Below are positions 13,391 through 17,273 of a stretch of DNA of 17,273 nt, piece by piece; within the stretch, counting starts at the first letter, position 1; each line of letters starts with the position of its first letter. The stretch covers positions 1 to 17,273 of the forward strand of contig DAOVLE010000100.1 in assembly GCA_030631415.1 (NCBI GenBank), read 5' to 3'. The notes under the pieces are model-generated. The model saw only the letters and a program-made list of their open reading frames with translations, was not told the DNA's origin and did not search any database. The DNA is from JAAEQG01 sp023133475. Its GTDB lineage: Bacteria > Planctomycetota > Phycisphaerae > UBA1845. The position numbers and the translations under genes are program-made.

Positions 13391-13542
13391 GCCGCTAAAC
13401 GCTACGGACTTGTCGCCGCTAACCCGGACTTTTCATGAACGCAGAGACGCAGAGAACGCAGAGAAGAAGGAGGGGAGTGTGCCCAACGACAATGTCTCAC
13501 ATCCCCCCATTTTCAATTTCCAATTTTTCATTTTCCATTCTC
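13391..13542. repeat. Left arm of the inverted repeat around the flavin reductase gene
   Basis: Reading left to right: GCCGCTAAACGCTACGG, GTCGCCGCTAACCCGGAC, the ACGCAGAG tandem (13439-13464), GAAGAAGG, CCCAACGACAATGT, and a TTTTCAA/TTTTCCA-type heptamer tract. Every block recurs in inverted order at 14238-14390, with small indels. Confidence 0.85.
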
Positions 13543-13578
13543 TATTCCTCTGCGGTGAATTATACGGGTTAGATGTGA

Positions 13579-13606
13579 TTGCCCTGGGAGTGCTTTGGGA
13601 TAAACT
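13579..13606 (+). promoter_or_regulatory. Possible promoter for the flavin reductase gene
   Basis: TTGCCC, 16 nt, TAAACT; start near 13613, leader about 75 nt. It lies inside the inverted repeat arms, so gene and promoter are enclosed together. Confidence 0.4.
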
Positions 13607-13687
13607 CAGGCATATGTTGAGCGGGTTTTCCGGATCGGCTGGGTCACGCAGCCGCCGTCGCTTCAGCCACCAACAGGAGAAAATCAC

Positions 13688-14266
13688 ATGGACCGAATCG
13701 AGTTGGCTCCCGAGCAGTGGATGGACTATCCCGCCTTGGCTGGTGTAACACATAAGCGTATGGCGGACGAGGGCATTTTGATTGCAGTGCCGGACGCAGC
13801 CGGGCGGCTTAATCCCATGACCATCGGATGGGGAATCTTCGGGTGGATATGGGGCCGACCGATCTTCACCGTACTGGTCAGGCCTTCACGCTACACCTAC
13901 CGCTGCCTCGAAGCCGTCGGCGACTTTACAGTCAACGTTCAGCCGTCGGGCCGGCGGGATATCGTGGACTTCTGCGGCACGGTCTCCGGGCGGGACCATG
14001 ACAAGATGGCGGAGTTGAAACTGACCCCTCTACCCAGCCGTCACATCACCAGCCCCGGAATTGTCGAATGCCCGATCGTCTTCGAGTGCAAGGTGGCCCA
14101 CCGCAACGACGTCCTCCCGCCGGAATTGGCCGACGATATAAGGAGTCACTATTACTCCGAGGGCGACTTCCACCGCGTCTACTTCGGCCAGATCATGAGC
14201 GTCTCCGTCGAGCAGAAGTTCTTCGACAACATAAAGGGGAATGGAGAATTGAGAATGGAGAATTGA
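13688..14266 (+). CDS. Flavin reductase family protein (FMN-binding split barrel)
   Basis: A 192-residue protein. Residues about 15-175 match the flavin reductase-like split-barrel family: LNPMTIGWGIFGWIWGRPIF and VLVRPSRYTY (flavin-contacting region), FTVNV, and DFCGTVSGRDHDK near 94-106. Members bind FMN and reduce flavin or act as small flavoproteins; the substrate cannot be told. AGGAG lies 8 nt before the ATG. The last nine codons (GNGELRMEN) and the TGA stop lie in a heptamer tract of a repeat element (from 14238), so the natural C-terminus has probably been replaced, although the domain itself looks complete. It is a single-gene unit on the plus strand between minus-strand operons. Confidence 0.88.
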   Translation: MDRIELAPEQWMDYPALAGVTHKRMADEGILIAVPDAAGRLNPMTIGWGIFGWIWGRPIFTVLVRPSRYTYRCLEAVGDFTVNVQPSGRRDIVDFCGTVSGRDHDKMAELKLTPLPSRHITSPGIVECPIVFECKVAHRNDVLPPELADDIRSHYYSEGDFHRVYFGQIMSVSVEQKFFDNIKGNGELRMEN

Positions 14267-14390
14267 GAATGGAGAATGGGGGATGGGAAACATTGTCGTT
14301 GGGTACACTCCCTTCTTCTCTGCGCTCTCTGCGTCTCTGCGTTCATGAAAAGTCCGGGTTAGCGGCGACAATCCGTAGCGTTTAGCGGCG
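14238..14390. repeat. Right arm of the inverted repeat, with AGAATTG/AGAATGG heptamers
   Basis: Five heptamers in exact register at 14245-14279, then CATTGTCGTTGGG, CCTTCTTCTCTGCG, an inverted CTCTGCGT tandem (14314-14342), CCGGGTTAGCGGCGAC and CCGTAGCGTTTAGCGGC. It is the inverted counterpart of 13391-13542. It starts inside the flavin reductase coding sequence. Confidence 0.85.
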
Positions 14391-14406
14391 ACCCGAAGGG
14401 GAGCAC

Positions 14407-14455
14407 GTTCCACCCGCCAAGCGATGCCAAGAAGGCGGGTGGAACCCGCCCTACA
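14407..14455. repeat. GC-rich palindrome at the 3' end of the ecfT gene
   Basis: GTTCCACCCGCC (14407-14418) inverted at 14434-14445, ending in the conserved CCCTACA edge. The ecfT stop codon lies 6 nt beyond. Confidence 0.8.
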
Positions 14456-14461
14456 GAAGAC

Positions 14462-15178
14462 CTATGCAAGTGCGTGCCATATCGCCATTAGCACCGACCC
14501 AACCAGCAGCACACCTGCTAAAATGTCCCGCCAACTGATGACAAACCTCCGCGTGTAGGTCCGCTGGGGATATAAGCCAAAGGCCCGACCTTCCATTGAC
14601 AGGGACAGGGCGTGAGCGGTCCGCAAGGCGGACACCAGCATTGGCAGGCACAGATGCCGCAGAATCAGCCACCACTTCCACAACCCACGCGCATCGTACC
14701 CAACGCCACGCACCAACTGTGCCCGGTAGACATGATGAGCCTCCAGACGAAAGACCGGAGCTAAACGTAAGGCTGTCACCAACGCAAAGCCCCAACGGTA
14801 CGGAAGCCCAACCCCCATCAACGCACAGGCCAACGAAAACGGCTCGGTGGTCAGCACGAACAGGGCGCTCATCAGAATAACCGCCATCAGCCGACCCATC
14901 GCCCGCACGCCGTTGACCAGCCCCAAGGTGGTCAAGGGGCCTATCACCGGATCGCCCTCACGAACCACCAGCGCATGGGTGACCAGAATCCCCAAACCCA
15001 AAACCACCCATATTCGCAGGCCCGGAATACGCCACGGAGCAACACCGGACAGCCATAACAAGACCACCGCCCCCCCAACCGCAACCAGCGGCAGAACCGC
15101 CGAATCAAACACAAACACCGCAACCGTCACCCAGAGCAACCAGGCCAACTTAACCACGGGATGAAGGCGATGCACCAT
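14462..15178 (-). CDS. ecfT: Energy-coupling factor transporter transmembrane component (EcfT/CbiQ family)
   Basis: A 238-residue inner-membrane protein with about five or six helices. It has the two coupling motifs of EcfT proteins near the C-terminal half: AQLVRG (153-158) and SMEGRAFG (194-201), which contact the paired ATPases. ECF transporters take up vitamins or metal ions with a substrate-binding S component and two EcfA ATPases; none of these is in the window, so the specificity is unknown. The frame reaches a TTG at 15190, but the ATG at 15178 gives the family-typical MVHRLHPVVKL start with GGAA 6-8 nt upstream. A heptamer inverted repeat lies 14 nt upstream of the start and a palindrome 6 nt beyond the stop. 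Confidence 0.87.
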   Translation of the reverse strand: MVHRLHPVVKLAWLLWVTVAVFVFDSAVLPLVAVGGAVVLLWLSGVAPWRIPGLRIWVVLGLGILVTHALVVREGDPVIGPLTTLGLVNGVRAMGRLMAVILMSALFVLTTEPFSLACALMGVGLPYRWGFALVTALRLAPVFRLEAHHVYRAQLVRGVGYDARGLWKWWLILRHLCLPMLVSALRTAHALSLSMEGRAFGLYPQRTYTRRFVISWRDILAGVLLVGSVLMAIWHALA

Positions 15179-15192
15179 AGAACGTTCCAAGA

Positions 15193-15299
15193 AGCTATCA
15201 GCTTTCAGCTTTCAGCTATCAGCCGGGTGTCCCATCCTGTTTCACCCACCCTACGTTGCCGGCTGACAGTTGATAGCTGATAGCTGAAAGCTAATAGCT
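15193..15299. repeat. Inverted AGCTATC/AGCTTTC heptamer arrays
   Basis: The left arm (15193-15226) has four units AGCTATC, AGCTTTC, AGCTTTC, AGCTATC, then AGCCGG. The right arm (15259-15299) has CCGGCTGACA and then the complementary heptamers. The 32-nt loop contains a CCCACCCTACGTTG piece of the GC-rich element. It lies between ecfT and the SRP RNA promoter. Confidence 0.85.
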
Positions 15300-15309
15300 A
15301 GTCCAGCCT

Positions 15310-15337
15310 TTGCAAAGTTGTCGTTGTGTTGTAGAAT
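15310..15337 (+). promoter_or_regulatory. Possible promoter for the SRP RNA
   Basis: TTGCAA, 16 nt, TAGAAT. Transcription would begin near 15344, shortly before the extended SRP RNA stem at 15362. Confidence 0.45.
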
Positions 15338-15387
15338 TCTCCGGCGAGAGTGTTGGTGACGCAAAGCGGCCGCTTCGAAGGTGGAGG

Positions 15388-15498
15388 ACATTGGCGGTCG
15401 GGTCCCATGCAGTGGGGTCATCAGGTAATGGGTCAGGCGGGAGACCGAGCAGCCCACTTGGTGTCTTCAGGTGCCGTGGCCAACCCGGCCGTCAATGT
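15388..15498 (+). ncRNA. ffs: Signal recognition particle RNA (4.5S type)
   Basis: The apical SRP54/Ffh-binding hairpin is clear at 15431-15454: GGTCAGG, CGG-GAGA-CCG (a GNRA tetraloop on a 3-bp stem), then AGCAGCC, matching the conserved GGUCAGG...AGCAGCC internal loop. The ends close as a 15-bp helix, 15388-15402 with 15484-15498, with G-U pairs only as imperfections; this gives 111 nt, close to E. coli 4.5S RNA (114 nt). Pairing continues outwards: GGTGG (15380-15384) with CCACC, GCCGCTTCG (15369-15377) with CGAAGCGGC (15508-15516), and CAAA with TTTG (15519-15522), followed by a TTTT run, so the transcript may span about 15362-15526. Position directly before dnaX is the classical location of this gene. 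It guides Ffh-dependent delivery of membrane and secreted proteins. Confidence 0.9.
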
Positions 15499-15530
15499 CA
15501 CCCACCGCGAAGCGGCGGTTTGTTTTGGCG

Positions 15531-15736
15531 CAACCATTCACGCCCTCTGGGGTGGCACGGACAAGGATCGCCTTGGAGGAACGCCCCGAATGGGCCGAGA
15601 TGTCGCCGGCGATCCTTGTCCGTGGCGAAGGCCGTCGCGTGCTCCCACGGACAAAAACCGCTCGAACGTTCCACGGTGATGTCGTAGCGTTGTTCGCCGG
15701 CGGTTCTTGTCCGTGCCACCCGGTGTGAACGGTTAC
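15531..15736. repeat. Four-armed CACGGACAAG inverted repeat in the dnaX leader
   Basis: Outer arms 15531-15572 and 15699-15736 share AACCnTTCACnCC and GGTGGCACGGACAAG blocks in inverted form. Inside are two more copies, at 15608-15625 (inverted) and 15644-15661 (direct). The first and second copies pair over 17 bp (GGCGATCCTTGTCCGTG), the third and fourth over about 15, and first with fourth as alternative. No gene lies in 15499-15756. Confidence 0.8.
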
Positions 15737-15756
15737 GTTTTGGCGAGAGTCAGCTC

Positions 15757-17235
<1,479 letters not shown>

Positions 17236-17273
17236 GGTGGGTGGAACCTCGCGGAGCGAGGTGGAACCCACCA
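17236..17273. repeat. Two-tier palindrome after dnaX, cut by the window end
   Basis: GGTGGGT-gga-ACCTCGC-gga-GCGAGGT-gga-ACCCACC, the same layout as 2940-2976 with a different inner stem. Placed where a dnaX terminator is expected, but without a T-run in view. Confidence 0.8.

Overview
The window looks like a chromosomal segment of a diderm, fairly GC-rich bacterium, most likely a planctomycete. The points for this are lptB and a lipid-A-disaccharide-synthase N-terminal-like protein (an LPS-type outer membrane), a signal peptidase I carrying a very large insertion, several lipoproteins and Sec-exported proteins, and gene-poor gaps packed with palindromic and heptamer repeats. The taxonomic call is inference; there is no rRNA or other marker that settles it.

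Layout. 89-772 (+): a six-helix CcdA/DsbD-like permease resembling the ArsG family. 1061-2650 (-): a two-gene operon of a LAB_N membrane protein and a polyprenol-phosphate type GT2 glycosyltransferase. 3364-3654 (-): an unrecognised 96-residue protein with a near-perfect Shine-Dalgarno. 4082-4243 (-): a 53-residue lipoprotein. 4489-7042 (-): two exported envelope proteins, a triple-repeat LPP20-like protein and a CsgG-like/TPR lipoprotein. 7659-7760 (+): a possible 33-residue hydrophobic peptide behind a strong hairpin. 7989-8735 (-): lptB. 9365-11155 (-): signal peptidase I. 11320-13205 (-): a diguanylate cyclase translationally coupled to a pseudo-receiver protein. 13688-14266 (+): a flavin reductase. 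14462-15178 (-): an orphan ECF-transporter T component. 15388-15498 (+): the signal recognition particle RNA, directly ahead of dnaX at 15757-17235 (+).

Functionally most of the window concerns the cell envelope: lipid/glycan transfer (GT2 + LAB_N), LPS export (LptB), protein export and maturation (SRP RNA, signal peptidase I, three exported proteins or lipoproteins), and membrane transport. c-di-GMP signalling and DNA replication (DnaX) make up the rest.

The most unusual aspect is the intergenic DNA. At least five repeat families recur: nested GC-rich palindromes, 7-bp tandem arrays arranged as inverted pairs, an ACGCAGAG-type element, a CCCACCGCTAAAGCGGTGGG element, and a GCGGTACTGATC array. 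They abut or supply the stop codons of several genes. A perfect 63-bp inverted repeat brackets the LPP20/CsgG-like gene pair, and a roughly 150-bp imperfect inverted repeat brackets the flavin reductase gene and has rewritten its C-terminus.
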